DNA from: Streptomyces sp. HUAS MG91
Lineage (GTDB): Bacteria > Actinomycetota > Actinomycetes > Streptomycetales > Streptomycetaceae
Direction: 5' to 3'
Assembly: GCF_040529335.1 (NCBI RefSeq)
Contig: NZ_CP159534.1
Coordinates: 4,030,001-4,094,000 of the forward strand
Length of the DNA: 64,000 nucleotides
Each line of letters opens with the position of its first letter. The first letter of the stretch is position 1. Below the pieces are notes generated by a model, which worked only from the letters and a program-made list of their open reading frames with translations, was not told the DNA's origin and ran no database searches. This document shows positions 43,864-53,223 of this stretch, one piece after another. The translations under genes were made by a program, and so were the position numbers.

Positions 43864-44184
43864 ATGACAGCACCTCCGGCGGGCCCCGGGACAACCGACC
43901 GCCCGACCGCGTTGTGGGACGTCTGCCTGGCCTCGCTGGGCGTCTTCCTCGTCAGCTGGGCGCTGTGCTGGGTGAACGCGTACGCCGTCAATGACGACCT
44001 GCCGAACGCCTGCGGCGACGTGCGTCGCCAGAGCTTTCCACCAGAGGTGGCCTGCATGTCCGCGGACGGCACGCTCACTGGTGCGAACGCCGGCTGGATC
44101 GAGGCCCTGTTCTACGCCTCGCTCGTGGTGTTCGTGCTGCTTTCGAGCATGGTGCTGGCGCTCGCGGCTGCCCGCAGGAAGTGA
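43864..44184 (+). CDS. Small membrane protein, unknown function
   Basis: A 106-residue protein from ATG 43864 with two membrane helices (VCLASLGVFLVSWALCWVNA and FYASLVVFVLLSSMVLALAA) flanking an external loop with a Cys pair (PNACGDVRRQSFPPEVAC). No family recognised. It probably forms a pair with the zinc-knuckle gene 75 bp upstream. Confidence 0.65.
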   Translation: MTAPPAGPGTTDRPTALWDVCLASLGVFLVSWALCWVNAYAVNDDLPNACGDVRRQSFPPEVACMSADGTLTGANAGWIEALFYASLVVFVLLSSMVLALAAARRK

Positions 44185-44233
44185 CGCGTGGGCCTGGAGC
44201 CCGTACCGGTAGGGCTCCATGAGCCGGGCGGGT

Positions 44234-44540
44234 TCACGGGCGCAGAACGGGACAGTCGGCCTTGGCCCAGAGAGGTCGGATGGTGGCGGCCGTGTCGTCG
44301 GTGGGGGTGCCCTCGGTGCTCCATGTTCTGGCCCGGGTCGTGGAGTTGTCGGACGCGGGCCAGCCCGGGTTTCCGGTGGCGGCGAAGTCGGCCCACGCCG
44401 CACCATGCGGCGGGCCGGTGCGTGGTCCTCGGGGGCGGGCGAGCCGCCGATGAGGAAGGCCGGGCGGTCGTCGTCGGGGTTGCCGAAGGCGAAGGGGACA
44501 TCCGCGCAGTGCCAGGCGCGCACGACGCTGGGTGAGGGCG
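44234..44540 (-). pseudogene. Carboxylesterase type B, C-terminal remnant (frameshifted)
   Basis: Minus-strand translation gives RAWHCADVPFAFGNPDDDRP and AFLIGGSPAPEDHAPARRMV in one frame, then after a 1-nt loss near 44400 AWADFAATGNPGWPA and ATIRPLWAKADCPVL ending in a stop at 44234. This is the C-terminus of para-nitrobenzyl-esterase-like carboxylesterases. The catalytic N-terminal two thirds (GxSxG Ser) is missing, so the gene is dead by both truncation and frameshift. It lies at the edge of the accessory region. Confidence 0.8.
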
Positions 44541-44709
44541 GGGCTTCAGCCTTGCATCGGGCGGCGCCCGGGGGCCAACACCAAGATCGTGGCGATTGAC
44601 GCGCCGGTGATGTCAATTCCCGCCGTGGCGGCGGGAGTTCCGCCGGATCCGCCGGGTGGGCGAGCGCCGCACGCGGACCCGCTCACCGCTCCCGCCCGTG
44701 CCGCGCGTC

Positions 44710-45126
44710 TCAGGCCCCCGGAGCGATCTCGGTGAGCAGGGCGCGGACGCGGCGCTCGATCTCGTCGCGGATGGGGCGGACCGCCGCGACGCCCTGGCCG
44801 GCCGGGTCGGGGAGGTGCCAGTCGAGGTAGCGCTTGCCGGGGAAGACCGGGCAGGTGTCGCCGCAGCCCATGGTGATGACGACGTCGGAGGCCTGGACGG
44901 CGTCCACGGTCAGCACCTTGGGGACCTCCGCCGAGATGTCGATGCCGGCCTCGGCCAGCGCCTCGACCACGGCCGGGTTGACCGTGTCGGCGGGGGCGGA
45001 TCCGGCGGAGCGGACCTGGACGCGGCCGCCCGCGAGGTGGGTGAGGAAGGCCGCCGCCATCTGGGAGCGTCCGGCGTTGTGGACGCAGACGAACAGCACC
45101 GAGGGCCGCTGTGGGGTGTCAGGCAT
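44710..45126 (-). CDS. arsC: Arsenate reductase (LMW-phosphatase type)
   Basis: A 138-residue protein. Catalytic P-loop C-x5-R is CVHNAGR (Cys14-Arg20), the redox cysteines are Cys88 and Cys92 (TMGCGDTCPVFPG), and the general acid Asp107 lies in LPDPAG. It reduces arsenate to arsenite with thioredoxin or mycothiol-type electrons. Overlaps the acr3 stop by 8 bp. Last gene of arsR-acr3-arsC. Confidence 0.93.
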   Translation of the reverse strand: MPDTPQRPSVLFVCVHNAGRSQMAAAFLTHLAGGRVQVRSAGSAPADTVNPAVVEALAEAGIDISAEVPKVLTVDAVQASDVVITMGCGDTCPVFPGKRYLDWHLPDPAGQGVAAVRPIRDEIERRVRALLTEIAPGA

Positions 45127-46219
45127 GGGTGGGCTCTTCCTGCGGTGTGGCGGCGGCGGTCGGGGCCGGGAACCAGCGGCGCGCGTACAGGGCGACGTGG
45201 ACGAGGCCGATCAGTACGGGCACTTCGATGAGCGGGCCGACGACCCCGGCCAGGGCCTGGCCCGAGGAGGCGCCGAAGGTGGCGATGGCGACCGCGATGG
45301 CCAGCTCGAAGTTGTTGCCCGCGGCGGTGAAGGCGAGCGTCGTCGCCTTCGCGTGGCCGAGGCCGACGGACCTGCCCAGCAGCATCGATCCGGCCCACAT
45401 GAGCGCGAAGTAGACCAGCAGCGGCAGCGCGATCCGGACCACGTCCAGGGGCTGCGAGGTGATGGCGTCGCCCTGGAGGGCGAAGAGTACGACGATGGTG
45501 AACAGCAGGCCGTAGAGGGCGAACGGGCCGATGCGCGGGATCAGTCGGGCCTCGTACCAGGTACGGCCCTTGGTCCTCTCGCCGATGCGACGGGTCAGGA
45601 ACCCCGCGGCCAGCGGGATGCCGAGGAAGATGAGCACGCTGCGGGCGATCTCCCACACCGACACGTCCAGGGCGGTCTGTTCCAGGCCCAGCCAACCGGG
45701 AAGCACGGAGAGGTAGAACCAGCCGAGCAGGCCGAACGCGATCACCTGGAAGACCGAGTTGAGCGCGACCAGGACGGCGGCGGCCTCCCGGTGGCCGCAG
45801 GCCAGGTCGTTCCAGATGATGACCATGGCGATGCAGCGGGCGAGACCGACGATGATCAGGCCGGTGCGGTACGCGGGCAGGTCCGGCAGGAACAGCCACG
45901 CCAGGGCGAACATCAGGGCCGGGCCCACGATCCAGTTCAGCAGCAGCGAGGACAGCAGCAGGCGCCGGTCGCGGGTCACCGTGTCGAGCCGGTCGTAGCG
46001 GACCTTGGCCAGCACCGGGTACATCATCACGAGCAGGCCCAGCGCGATGGGCAGGGAGACGCCGCCCACGGTCACCGTGGCCAGGGCGTCCCCGAGTCCC
46101 GGTATCAGCCGGCCCAGGCCGAGGCCGACGGCCATCGCGGCGAGGATCCACACGGCCAGGAACCGGTCCAGGAAGGACAGCCGTCCCGCCACGCCCTTCT
46201 CCGGTGCGCCGGCGCTCAC
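45119..46219 (-). CDS. acr3: Arsenite efflux transporter, ACR3 family
   Basis: A 366-residue protein from GTG 46219, which overlaps the arsR stop (GTGA). Ten membrane helices. The conserved metalloid Cys is in GLARCIAMVIIWNDLACGHR. Other ACR3 segments: YPVLAKVRYDRL, LALNSVFQ-type VALNSVFQVIAFGLLGWFYL, TLAFTAAGNNFELAIAVAIA. It expels arsenite using the proton gradient, removing the product of ArsC. Confidence 0.94.
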   Translation of the reverse strand: MSAGAPEKGVAGRLSFLDRFLAVWILAAMAVGLGLGRLIPGLGDALATVTVGGVSLPIALGLLVMMYPVLAKVRYDRLDTVTRDRRLLLSSLLLNWIVGPALMFALAWLFLPDLPAYRTGLIIVGLARCIAMVIIWNDLACGHREAAAVLVALNSVFQVIAFGLLGWFYLSVLPGWLGLEQTALDVSVWEIARSVLIFLGIPLAAGFLTRRIGERTKGRTWYEARLIPRIGPFALYGLLFTIVVLFALQGDAITSQPLDVVRIALPLLVYFALMWAGSMLLGRSVGLGHAKATTLAFTAAGNNFELAIAVAIATFGASSGQALAGVVGPLIEVPVLIGLVHVALYARRWFPAPTAAATPQEEPTHA

Positions 46220-46605
46220 GCGTCGGCCCCCGCCGTCGCGCCGGCCGGGCGGGTCAGGATGCCCGCGAGGCGGTCGGTCATCTCCGGCAGCAGCCAGTAG
46301 TAGACCCAGGTGCCGCGCCGCTCGCAGTCGATCAGCCCGGCCTGGCGGAGCAGCTTGAGGTGGTGCGAGATGGTCGGCTGCGACAGGTCGAAGGCCGGGG
46401 TCAGGTCGCACACGCAGACCTCGCCGCCCGCCTGCGAGGCGATCATCGACAGCAGGCGCAGGCGCACCGGATCGCCCAGGGCCTTGAAGACTTTCGACAG
46501 CTCGACGGCCTGGTCCTCGTCCAGCGGCGCGGTCAGCAGTCCGGGGCAGCACGCGTCGGCGTCCTCGGTGCGCCCCAGCACCACCAGCTCTTCTTGATTC
46601 GACAT
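46216..46605 (-). CDS. arsR: Arsenic-responsive repressor ArsR
   Basis: A 129-residue winged-helix repressor from ATG 46605. HTH: DLSQPTISHHLKLLRQAGLI. Candidate arsenite ligands are the adjacent Cys19-Cys20 (DADACCPG) and the Cys64-x-Cys66 motif (EVCVCDL). Represses its own operon and probably the divergent arsI gene; arsenite binding releases DNA. Longer reading to 46698 would cross the promoter and is rejected. Confidence 0.93.
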   Translation of the reverse strand: MSNQEELVVLGRTEDADACCPGLLTAPLDEDQAVELSKVFKALGDPVRLRLLSMIASQAGGEVCVCDLTPAFDLSQPTISHHLKLLRQAGLIDCERRGTWVYYWLLPEMTDRLAGILTRPAGATAGADA

Positions 46606-46696
46606 ACGTCTATGTTGACAGGCTTCGATCCAGCACGCAATGTTGCATCGACAGACATCAATGCAAGCGTCAATGCAAGTGGATGGGAGTACCGCC
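46606..46696. promoter_or_regulatory. Divergent ars promoter / ArsR operator region
   Basis: A 91-bp gap, less GC-rich than its surroundings, between arsR and arsI. It contains a TTGACA hexamer (46615-46620, plus strand) and a direct repeat, CAATGCAAG twice about 14 bp apart (46661-46683). Both promoters are compact enough for one ArsR dimer to control both. The exact operator is not resolved. Confidence 0.5.
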
Positions 46697-47134
46697 ATGT
46701 CCCGCGCTCAGCTCGCCCTGCGTGTCAGCGACCTGGAGGCGTCGATCACCTTCTACTCGAAGCTGTTCGGCACCGAACCGGCCAAGCGGCGCGAGGGATA
46801 CGCCAACTTCGCCCTCACCGAACCGCCGCTGAAGCTCGTCCTCATCGAGGGCGAGCCGGGGCAGGAGACCCGCCTGGACCACCTCGGCGTCGAGGTCGGG
46901 TCCACCGAACAGGTCACCGCGGCGACCGGCCGGCTCAAGGGCGCCGGGCTGGCGACGTTCGAGGAGAACGACACGTCCTGCTGCTACGCCGTCCAGGACA
47001 AGGTCTGGGTCCACGGTCCCGGCCGGGAGCCCTGGGAGGTCTACGTGGTCAAGGCCGACGCCGGCACCCTCGGCAAGAGCGCCCTGGCCGACGGCGGGCC
47101 GGCGCCGGCCGGTTCGGCGTGCGACTGCGGCTGA
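46697..47134 (+). CDS. arsI: ArsI/CadI-family protein (VOC fold, putative C-As lyase)
   Basis: A 145-residue protein. VOC-fold Fe(II) ligands expected at Gln5, His62 and Glu114 (LDHLG; WEVYVV). The substrate cysteine pair Cys95-Cys96 sits in NDTSCCYAVQDKVWV, as in ArsI dioxygenases that demethylate organoarsenicals. A C-terminal CDC motif (SACDCG) adds metal-binding capacity. Related CadI proteins are cadmium-inducible, but the ars context favours ArsI. Transcribed divergently from arsR. Confidence 0.88.
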   Translation: MSRAQLALRVSDLEASITFYSKLFGTEPAKRREGYANFALTEPPLKLVLIEGEPGQETRLDHLGVEVGSTEQVTAATGRLKGAGLATFEENDTSCCYAVQDKVWVHGPGREPWEVYVVKADAGTLGKSALADGGPAPAGSACDCG

Positions 47135-47272
47135 TCCCGGCCCGGCCGGACCCGCGGCAGGACGACCGGCACAGGTCCGCCCCGCCCGCCCCGCCCGCCC
47201 TGGGACCGGACACGGCTCCGCCCCGCCCGCCCGGAAACCCGGCGAGCGGGGCGGACCCGCGACGCATGCGCG

Positions 47273-47848
47273 TCAGACGTTGACGCCGAAGTCCAGGGCG
47301 ATGCCGCGCAGGCCCGAGGCGTAACCCTGGCCCACCGCGCGGAACTTCCAGTCGCCGCCGTGGCGGTACAGCTCGCCGAAGACCATCGCGGTCTCGGAGG
47401 AGGCGTCCTCGGAGAGGTCGTAGCGGGCGATCTCGGCGCCGCCCGACTGGTTCACGACCCTGATGAACGCGTTGCGGACCTGGCCGAAGCTCTGGCCGCG
47501 CGACTCCGCGTCGTGGATCGAGACCGGGAAGACGATCTTGTCGACCTCGGCGGGGACGGCCGCCAGGTTCACCTTCACGCTCTCGTCGTCGCCCTCGCCC
47601 TCACCCGTGAGGTTGTCACCGGTGTGCTCGACCGAGCCGTCCGGGCTGGTGAGGTTGTTGTAGAAGATGAAGTGCCGGTCCGAGAGGACCTTTCCGGACG
47701 CGTCGCACAGCAGGGCGCTCGCGTCGAGGTCGTAGTCGGCGCCGGTCGTCGTGCGGACGTCCCAGCCGAGGCCCACCAGGACCGCGGTCAGCCCGGGCGC
47801 CTCCTTGCTCAGGGACACATTGCCACCCTTTGCCAGGGAAACTCCCAC
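47273..47848 (-). CDS. TerD-family tellurium-resistance/stress protein
   Basis: A 191-residue protein, GTG 47848 with AGGAG upstream. The family's Asp-rich calcium sites are visible: [40 protein letters not shown], plus [20 protein letters not shown] and [20 protein letters not shown] near the C-terminus. TerD proteins bind Ca2+ and belong to a stress-response network; several paralogues are normal in Streptomyces. Confidence 0.93.
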   Translation of the reverse strand: MGVSLAKGGNVSLSKEAPGLTAVLVGLGWDVRTTTGADYDLDASALLCDASGKVLSDRHFIFYNNLTSPDGSVEHTGDNLTGEGEGDDESVKVNLAAVPAEVDKIVFPVSIHDAESRGQSFGQVRNAFIRVVNQSGGAEIARYDLSEDASSETAMVFGELYRHGGDWKFRAVGQGYASGLRGIALDFGVNV

Positions 47849-47960
47849 TGCTCCTACCTCCGTTTGCTCGCATCGTCGCGCTCGGCGACTCGGTGTGCCG
47901 TCACCCCGTCAACGTGTGCGCCGAGGCGATCGTTCCTACGGTTGCGCAATGCTTAAAGTA

Positions 47961-48206
47961 ATGACCATGAAGCCACTCGCTCCAGCAGCCCGGGAACGCG
48001 CCGTCCTCGTGGGCGGGCCCGCCCACGGACTGCGTCTGCACGTCACGGACCGGCCGCCGGTGGTACAGGTCACCCGCCCGTGCGAGCTGGAGGAGCCGAC
48101 CGGGTCGGTGCCGGGACTTCGGGCCGAGGCCCTGTACGTCTACCGGCGCGATCTGAGCACCCACGACGAACCTTTGCGCTACGGGTTCGACGGCGCCAGC
48201 CCCTGA
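47961..48206 (+). CDS. Small hypothetical protein
   Basis: An 81-residue protein (TMKPLAPAARERAVLVGGPA, HGLRLHVTDRPPVVQVTRPC, LRAEALYVYRRDLSTHDEPL). Beta-rich, conserved-looking, no family name known to me. Start 47961 is tentative; 47949 and 47967 are alternatives, none with a strong ribosome binding site. Confidence 0.6.
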   Translation: MTMKPLAPAARERAVLVGGPAHGLRLHVTDRPPVVQVTRPCELEEPTGSVPGLRAEALYVYRRDLSTHDEPLRYGFDGASP

Positions 48207-48213
48207 GGGACCG

Positions 48214-48465
48214 TCACTGGCGCGCCTCGCCCGGCTCCCGCACGGCGTCCACGGGCGTCACCGGCGCCGCCGCGCCCGCCGAACCCGCCGCGCCCGCCGC
48301 GCCCGTCGCACCTTCCTCCTTCATCGCCTGCGTCTCGCTCTTCAGGATGCGCAGCGACTTGCCCAGGGAGCGGGCGGTGTCCGGGAGCTTCTTCGAGCCG
48401 AAGAGCAGGATGATCACCAGGGCGACGATCAACAGGTGCCAGGGCTCTAGGGCGTTGCGGAACAT
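48214..48465 (-). CDS. tatA: TatA/E-family twin-arginine translocase subunit
   Basis: An 83-residue protein with the TatA plan: a short N-terminus, one membrane helix ([15 protein letters not shown]), the [20 protein letters not shown] amphipathic hinge with conserved Phe-Gly, and an Ala-rich disordered tail. It would form the pore complex for export of folded proteins. No tatB or tatC nearby, so it is an extra TatA besides the main set, as is the gene at 58966. Confidence 0.9.
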   Translation of the reverse strand: MFRNALEPWHLLIVALVIILLFGSKKLPDTARSLGKSLRILKSETQAMKEEGATGAAGAAGSAGAAAPVTPVDAVREPGEARQ

Positions 48466-48578
48466 GGGGCCACCTCTGTCGGGGTTCGCGGTGCGGGGTC
48501 GTCGTTCAGGGTTACTTGCTACATTGCGCAACCGTACAACCTTCTGGTTCCACCGGACGAGGGCGCGAGGGCACACAG

Positions 48579-50090
48579 ATGACGCGGACATCCGAGGCGC
48601 GGGGCGGGCGCGCCCGGCGCCGGGGCGGGCGGCGGCAGAAGCGGCGGCTGCGGCCGGTGCTCGTGGTCGGGCTGTCGTTCCTGGTGCTGCTCACGGCGGG
48701 CGCGGGCTGGCTCTATCTACGGCTGAACGGCAACATCGACACGTTCTCCTCCGACGGCGTCTCCAAGAACCGTCCGGACGCCGATGCCTCCAAGGGCGAG
48801 AACGTGCTGGTCATCGGCACTGATGCGCGTACCGACGGCAACAGCGACCTGGGCGGCGGCGACAAGAGCGACATCGGCCGCTCCGACACGGCGTTCCTGC
48901 TGCACGTCTACGCCGATCACCAGCACGCCGTCGGCGTCTCCATACCCCGCGACACCCTGGTCACGATCCCGCCGTGCAAGCTGCCCGACGGATCGTGGAG
49001 CCCGACGCGGACCGACGTGATGTTCAACGCCGCCTACTCGACGGGCGAGACCGCCAAGGGCAATCCGGCCTGTACCCAGAACACCGTGGAGAAGCTGACC
49101 GGGCTACGCGTCGACCACACGGTCGTCGTCGACTTCAAGGGGTTCTCGAAGCTCACCGAGGTCGTCGGCGGCGTGAAGGTGTGCCTGCCGAACGACATCT
49201 ACGAGAACGATCTCAATCCCCATCGCGCCACCCAGGGCGACCGGCTCTTCGCGAAGGGCGTGCAGACGGTGTCCGGGCAGCGGGCCCTGGACTACGTACG
49301 CATCCGGCACGGCATCGGCGACGGCTCCGACATCGGGCGCATCAAGCGCCAGCAGGCGTTCGTCTCCAGCCTCATCAAGAAGATCAAGGACGACGGGTTC
49401 ACGCCCACCCGGCTGCTGCCGCTCGCCGACGCCGCCACCCAGTCGATGACCGTCGACAGCGGGCTCGGCACGGCCGACAAGCTGCTGTCCTTCGCCATGT
49501 CGATGAAGGACGTGGACCTGCACAACACCAAGTTCATCACCGTGCCCTGGAAGTACCAGGGCAGCCGGGTCGCCGTCGTGCAGCCGGACGCCGACGCGCT
49601 GTGGGCGTCGCTCAAGGACGACCGGACCCTCGACGGCAAGGACGCCAGCGGCGGGAAGACGGCCCGGGCCGCCGGGTCGAGCGCCTCGCCGTCGGCCGAG
49701 GCCACCGAGGACGTGCGCGGGAACGGCGCGTCCGTCGCCGTCTACAACGGCACCAGCACCCTGGGTCTCGCCGGTGACGCCGCCGCGCTGCTCACCGGTC
49801 ACGGCTTCACCGTCACCACCACCGGCAACGCCGCCACCCAGGACCACACCACCACCACGATCACGTACGGCAGCGGTGAGAAGTCCCGCGCGCAGGCCCT
49901 CGCCCGGCTCTTCCCCGGCGCCGAACTCGTCGGCGGGGACGGGCTGAGCGTCGTGCTCGGCTCCGACTACGTGCCCGGCGGCAGTGCGCGGACCTCGGCG
50001 TCACCGGCGCCGACCGCCGTGCCGTCCGGCGTCGCCGCCGAGGCCCGCTCCGCCGACGACGACCTCTGCTCCCACCTGTCCTACGGCTGA
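48579..50090 (+). CDS. LCP-family ligase with LytR_C domain
   Basis: A 503-residue protein from ATG 48579. Basic N-terminus, one membrane helix ([20 protein letters not shown]), LCP domain ([79 protein letters not shown]) and a C-terminal LytR_C domain ([20 protein letters not shown]). Attaches glycopolymers to peptidoglycan. Convergent with the MgtA-like gene, the last 10 bp overlapping. Confidence 0.92.
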   Translation: MTRTSEARGGRARRRGGRRQKRRLRPVLVVGLSFLVLLTAGAGWLYLRLNGNIDTFSSDGVSKNRPDADASKGENVLVIGTDARTDGNSDLGGGDKSDIGRSDTAFLLHVYADHQHAVGVSIPRDTLVTIPPCKLPDGSWSPTRTDVMFNAAYSTGETAKGNPACTQNTVEKLTGLRVDHTVVVDFKGFSKLTEVVGGVKVCLPNDIYENDLNPHRATQGDRLFAKGVQTVSGQRALDYVRIRHGIGDGSDIGRIKRQQAFVSSLIKKIKDDGFTPTRLLPLADAATQSMTVDSGLGTADKLLSFAMSMKDVDLHNTKFITVPWKYQGSRVAVVQPDADALWASLKDDRTLDGKDASGGKTARAAGSSASPSAEATEDVRGNGASVAVYNGTSTLGLAGDAAALLTGHGFTVTTTGNAATQDHTTTTITYGSGEKSRAQALARLFPGAELVGGDGLSVVLGSDYVPGGSARTSASPAPTAVPSGVAAEARSADDDLCSHLSYG

Positions 50091-52699
50091 GCCGCCCCGG
50101 CCTGCGGCTGCGGCATCCGGCGGCGCAGCGCCACCAGCGCCGCCGCGTACAGCGCGAGCACCGCCCCGAGCAGCGGGTAGTAGACCGGCGGCAGGCCCGT
50201 CATGCCGAGCAGCGGGCCGAGCGGGGAGAGCGGCAGCAGGATGCCGACGGCCGCGAGGGCGGCGGCCGAGGCGCGGATCGGCGTGGGGGCGCGGCCCTCG
50301 GCGGTGCGGCGGCCGGTGCGCAGCAGGAGCATGACGAGCGCCTGCGTCAGCAGGTTCTCGGCGAACCATCCGGCGTGGAAGCCGTCCTGGTCGCCGAGGT
50401 CGAGGGTGCCCGGCAGGACCCAGGCGAGGACGCCGAAGGTGGTGAGGTCGGCGAGCGCGCCGAGCGCCCCGAAGCCGGTGATCGAGCGCAGGAAGGCGCG
50501 CGGGCGCAGCACCGTGGGGCGGCGCAGCGCGGCCGGGTCGGGGCGGTCGTGGGCGAGGGCGAGCTGGGCGCCGTCGAAGCACAGGTTCTGCACCAGGACC
50601 TGCGCGGGGAGCATCGGCAGGAACGGCAACAGCAGTCCGGCGGCGAGCATCGCGATGACGTTGCCGAGGTTGGAGGAGAGCGTGATGCGCAGGTAGGAGG
50701 CGATGTTGGCGCTGGAGTGGCGGCCCGCTTCGACGGCGTGGCCGATGGCGGTGAGGTCCTTCTCGGCGAGCACCACGTCGGCGCCCTCGCGGGCCACGTC
50801 GACGCCGTCGCGCGGGCACACCCCGACGTCGGCGGCGCGCAGCGCGGGCAGGTCGTTGACGCCGTCGCCGAGGAAGCCGACGGTGTGGCCGTGCAGGCGC
50901 AGGGCGGCGACGACGCGGGCCTTGTCGGCGGGGGTGCAGCGGGCGAACACGGTGGTGCGGGAGGCGAGTTCGGCGAGGGCCGGGGCGTCGAGGTCCGCGG
51001 TGTGCGCGCCGACGGCCACCTCGCCGGGGTCGATGCCGAGGTCGCGGCAGGCGCGGGCGGCGGTGGCCGGGTGGTCGCCGGTGAGGACCTTGACGGTGAC
51101 GCCCTGGCCGGCGAGGGCCCGTACGGCGTCGTGGGCGGTGTCGGCGAGCGCGTCGTGGAAGGCGACGAAGCCGTGGAAGGTGAGGCCGCGTTCGTCGGCC
51201 GGGGTGTAGGCGCGGGTGCGGGCCGGGCGGCGCGCGGTGGCGACGGCCAGCAGCCGGACCCCCTCGCCGGCCGCCGAGGCGGCGTCGGCCAGCAGCTTCT
51301 CCCGCTCGGCCGGGTCGTCGAACGCGCACCGCTCGACGACCTCCTCGACCGCGCCCTTCACGACGAGCAGGTGGGTGCCGAGTGCGCCGGGTTCCCGTAC
51401 GACGGCGGTGGCGAGGCGGCGTACGGGGTCGAAGGGCAGTGCGTCGACGGGCTCGTACGTCTCCACGCGGTCGAGGTCGGCGCCGTCGAGCAGCGCCTCG
51501 TCGAGCGGGTCGGGGTGCGGCAGTTCGGCCGCCTGGAGGGTCCACCACGCGCAGACGGCGGCCCAGTGCAGGGCGTCGGGACCGGTGCGGTCGGGGTCGA
51601 CGACCGGGCGGTCCTGGGTGAGGGTGCCGGTCTTGTCGACGCAGAGCACGTCGACGGCGCCGAGGTCGTGCAGGGCGGGGAGGCGGCGGACGATGACGCC
51701 GTGGGTGCGGGTGAGCAGGGCGGCGCCGCGGGCCAGGCAGGTGGTGACGATGACCGGCAGCATCTCGGGGGTGAGCCCGACCGCCACCGCGACGGCGAAC
51801 GGGAGGGTCTCCAGGCCGCGGCCGCGCAGGGCCGCGTTCGCCATCAGCACCAGCGGCGGGGTGATCAGCATGAACCGGATCAGGGTCCAGGAGATGCCGT
51901 GCACGCTGCGGTCGAAGGCGCTGAGCGGGGCCGGTCCGGTGCCGTCCCGGGCGCGCTCGGCCGTCCGCCCGCGGCCCGTGCCGCGCACCGCGGCGAACCG
52001 GGTGTCGGCGCCGGTCGCCACGACGACGCCGGTGCCGCTGCCCGAGGCGACGCTGCTGCCCTGGAAGCACAGGTGGGCGGTGTCCCCGGCGGCGGGGGCG
52101 TCCACGGGGTGTTTGGGCGCGGGCGCCGACTCCCCGGTGAGCGCCGCCTGTTGCACGGTCAGTCCGTGTGCCTTGATCAGGCGCAGGTCGGCGGGGACGA
52201 GGTCGCCCGGCGCGAGCCGGACCACGTCGCCGGGCACCAGGTCGTCGACCGGGATCTCGCGGGCCCGCGGTTCGGCGTCGGCGCTGTCCCGGCGCCGGAC
52301 GCTCGCGGTGCCCGCGACCAGCTCGCGCAGGCCGGCGCCGGCCCGGTCGGCGCGGTGCTCGCCGTGGGCCCGCAGCGCACAGCTGACGATCACCAGGGCC
52401 AGGATGACGCAGGCGGTGCCCCACGCGGAGACCACCGCGGAGACGAGCCCGAGGCAGAACAGGACGGCGGTGAACGGGTCGCGCAGGCTGCGCCAGAACC
52501 GTACGGGCAGTGAGATCGGCCGGGCGGTGGGCAGCGTGTTCGGCCCCGAGCGGGCCAGCCGCTGTCCGGCCTCGGCCTCGGTCAGGCCGCGCGGTCCGGT
52601 GTCCAGGGCGCGCAGCGTCTGGAGCACGGTCCGGTCGCCGGCGACGGCACCCGCGGGGAGCGCGGGCCGGGAGTCCGGACCGGAGTCGGGCAGGGCCAC
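50081..52699 (-). CDS. mgtA: P-type ATPase, Mg2+ transport type (MgtA/MgtB)
   Basis: An 872-residue protein. GTG 52699 is chosen: it lies 10 bp after the ArsR stop with AAGG 9 nt upstream; a longer start at 52762 would overlap that gene. Phosphorylation loop CVDKTGTLTQD (Asp of DKTGT), actuator ALTGES, nucleotide-binding VVKGAVEEVVERC, hinge VGFLGDGVNDLPALRAADVG, and C-terminal transmembrane segments with LVQNLCFDGAQLALAHDRPD, all typical of type IIIB Mg2+ pumps. Metal not proven. Confidence 0.88.
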   Translation of the reverse strand: MALPDSGPDSRPALPAGAVAGDRTVLQTLRALDTGPRGLTEAEAGQRLARSGPNTLPTARPISLPVRFWRSLRDPFTAVLFCLGLVSAVVSAWGTACVILALVIVSCALRAHGEHRADRAGAGLRELVAGTASVRRRDSADAEPRAREIPVDDLVPGDVVRLAPGDLVPADLRLIKAHGLTVQQAALTGESAPAPKHPVDAPAAGDTAHLCFQGSSVASGSGTGVVVATGADTRFAAVRGTGRGRTAERARDGTGPAPLSAFDRSVHGISWTLIRFMLITPPLVLMANAALRGRGLETLPFAVAVAVGLTPEMLPVIVTTCLARGAALLTRTHGVIVRRLPALHDLGAVDVLCVDKTGTLTQDRPVVDPDRTGPDALHWAAVCAWWTLQAAELPHPDPLDEALLDGADLDRVETYEPVDALPFDPVRRLATAVVREPGALGTHLLVVKGAVEEVVERCAFDDPAEREKLLADAASAAGEGVRLLAVATARRPARTRAYTPADERGLTFHGFVAFHDALADTAHDAVRALAGQGVTVKVLTGDHPATAARACRDLGIDPGEVAVGAHTADLDAPALAELASRTTVFARCTPADKARVVAALRLHGHTVGFLGDGVNDLPALRAADVGVCPRDGVDVAREGADVVLAEKDLTAIGHAVEAGRHSSANIASYLRITLSSNLGNVIAMLAAGLLLPFLPMLPAQVLVQNLCFDGAQLALAHDRPDPAALRRPTVLRPRAFLRSITGFGALGALADLTTFGVLAWVLPGTLDLGDQDGFHAGWFAENLLTQALVMLLLRTGRRTAEGRAPTPIRASAAALAAVGILLPLSPLGPLLGMTGLPPVYYPLLGAVLALYAAALVALRRRMPQPQAGAAQP

Positions 52700-52709
52700 G
52701 GCGGTGCCT

Positions 52710-53090
52710 TCAGGCTCCGGCGGCGCGGTGCCGGCGCACGGGAGCCCCGGCCTGCTCGGCACGCTCGGTCAGCTGGCCGACCATGAGCCGCACCACGGTG
52801 ACGATGTCGGGGTCGTCGACGTAGTACACCTGGCGGCGGCCCTCGCGGCGGGACCGGACAAGCCCGGCGAGCTTCAGTTTGGTCAGGTGCTGGCTGACGG
52901 CGGGCAGCGCGCCGCCCACCCGCTCGGCGAGCCCGGTGACGTCGCTCTCGCCCTGGGCGAGCGCCCACACCATGTGCAGCCGCACCGGGGACGCGAGGAG
53001 GCCGAACGCCTCCGCCGCCTGACCCAGCACGTCCGCGGACGGGTCGCCGAAGTACCCCGGGTGTTCCGAAGCGCCTGAGCCTGGCCTCAC
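52710..53090 (-). CDS. ArsR-family winged-helix metal regulator
   Basis: A 126-residue protein from GTG 53090 (GGGAG upstream); a start at 53210 adds a disordered stretch. HTH: GGALPAVSQHLTKLKLAGLV, then RSRREGRRQVYYVDDPDIVT. His-rich ends (RRHRAAG; SEHPGYF) could bind metal, as in the CmtR/NmtR type. Separated from the ATPase start by 10 bp, so it is in operon with it and probably its metal-sensing repressor. Confidence 0.85.
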   Translation of the reverse strand: MRPGSGASEHPGYFGDPSADVLGQAAEAFGLLASPVRLHMVWALAQGESDVTGLAERVGGALPAVSQHLTKLKLAGLVRSRREGRRQVYYVDDPDIVTVVRLMVGQLTERAEQAGAPVRRHRAAGA

Positions 53091-53223
53091 CGACCCACTC
53101 CCGTCCCGTGTCGTGTCCGTCCGTTCCGGCCGCAAGTCTAGAGGTGGCGGCCGGGCGGCCGCTGCCGCTCGGTCCGGCAGGGATGATGGAGGGGCCGACC
53201 CACGCGACACCAGGAGGAGCAGC

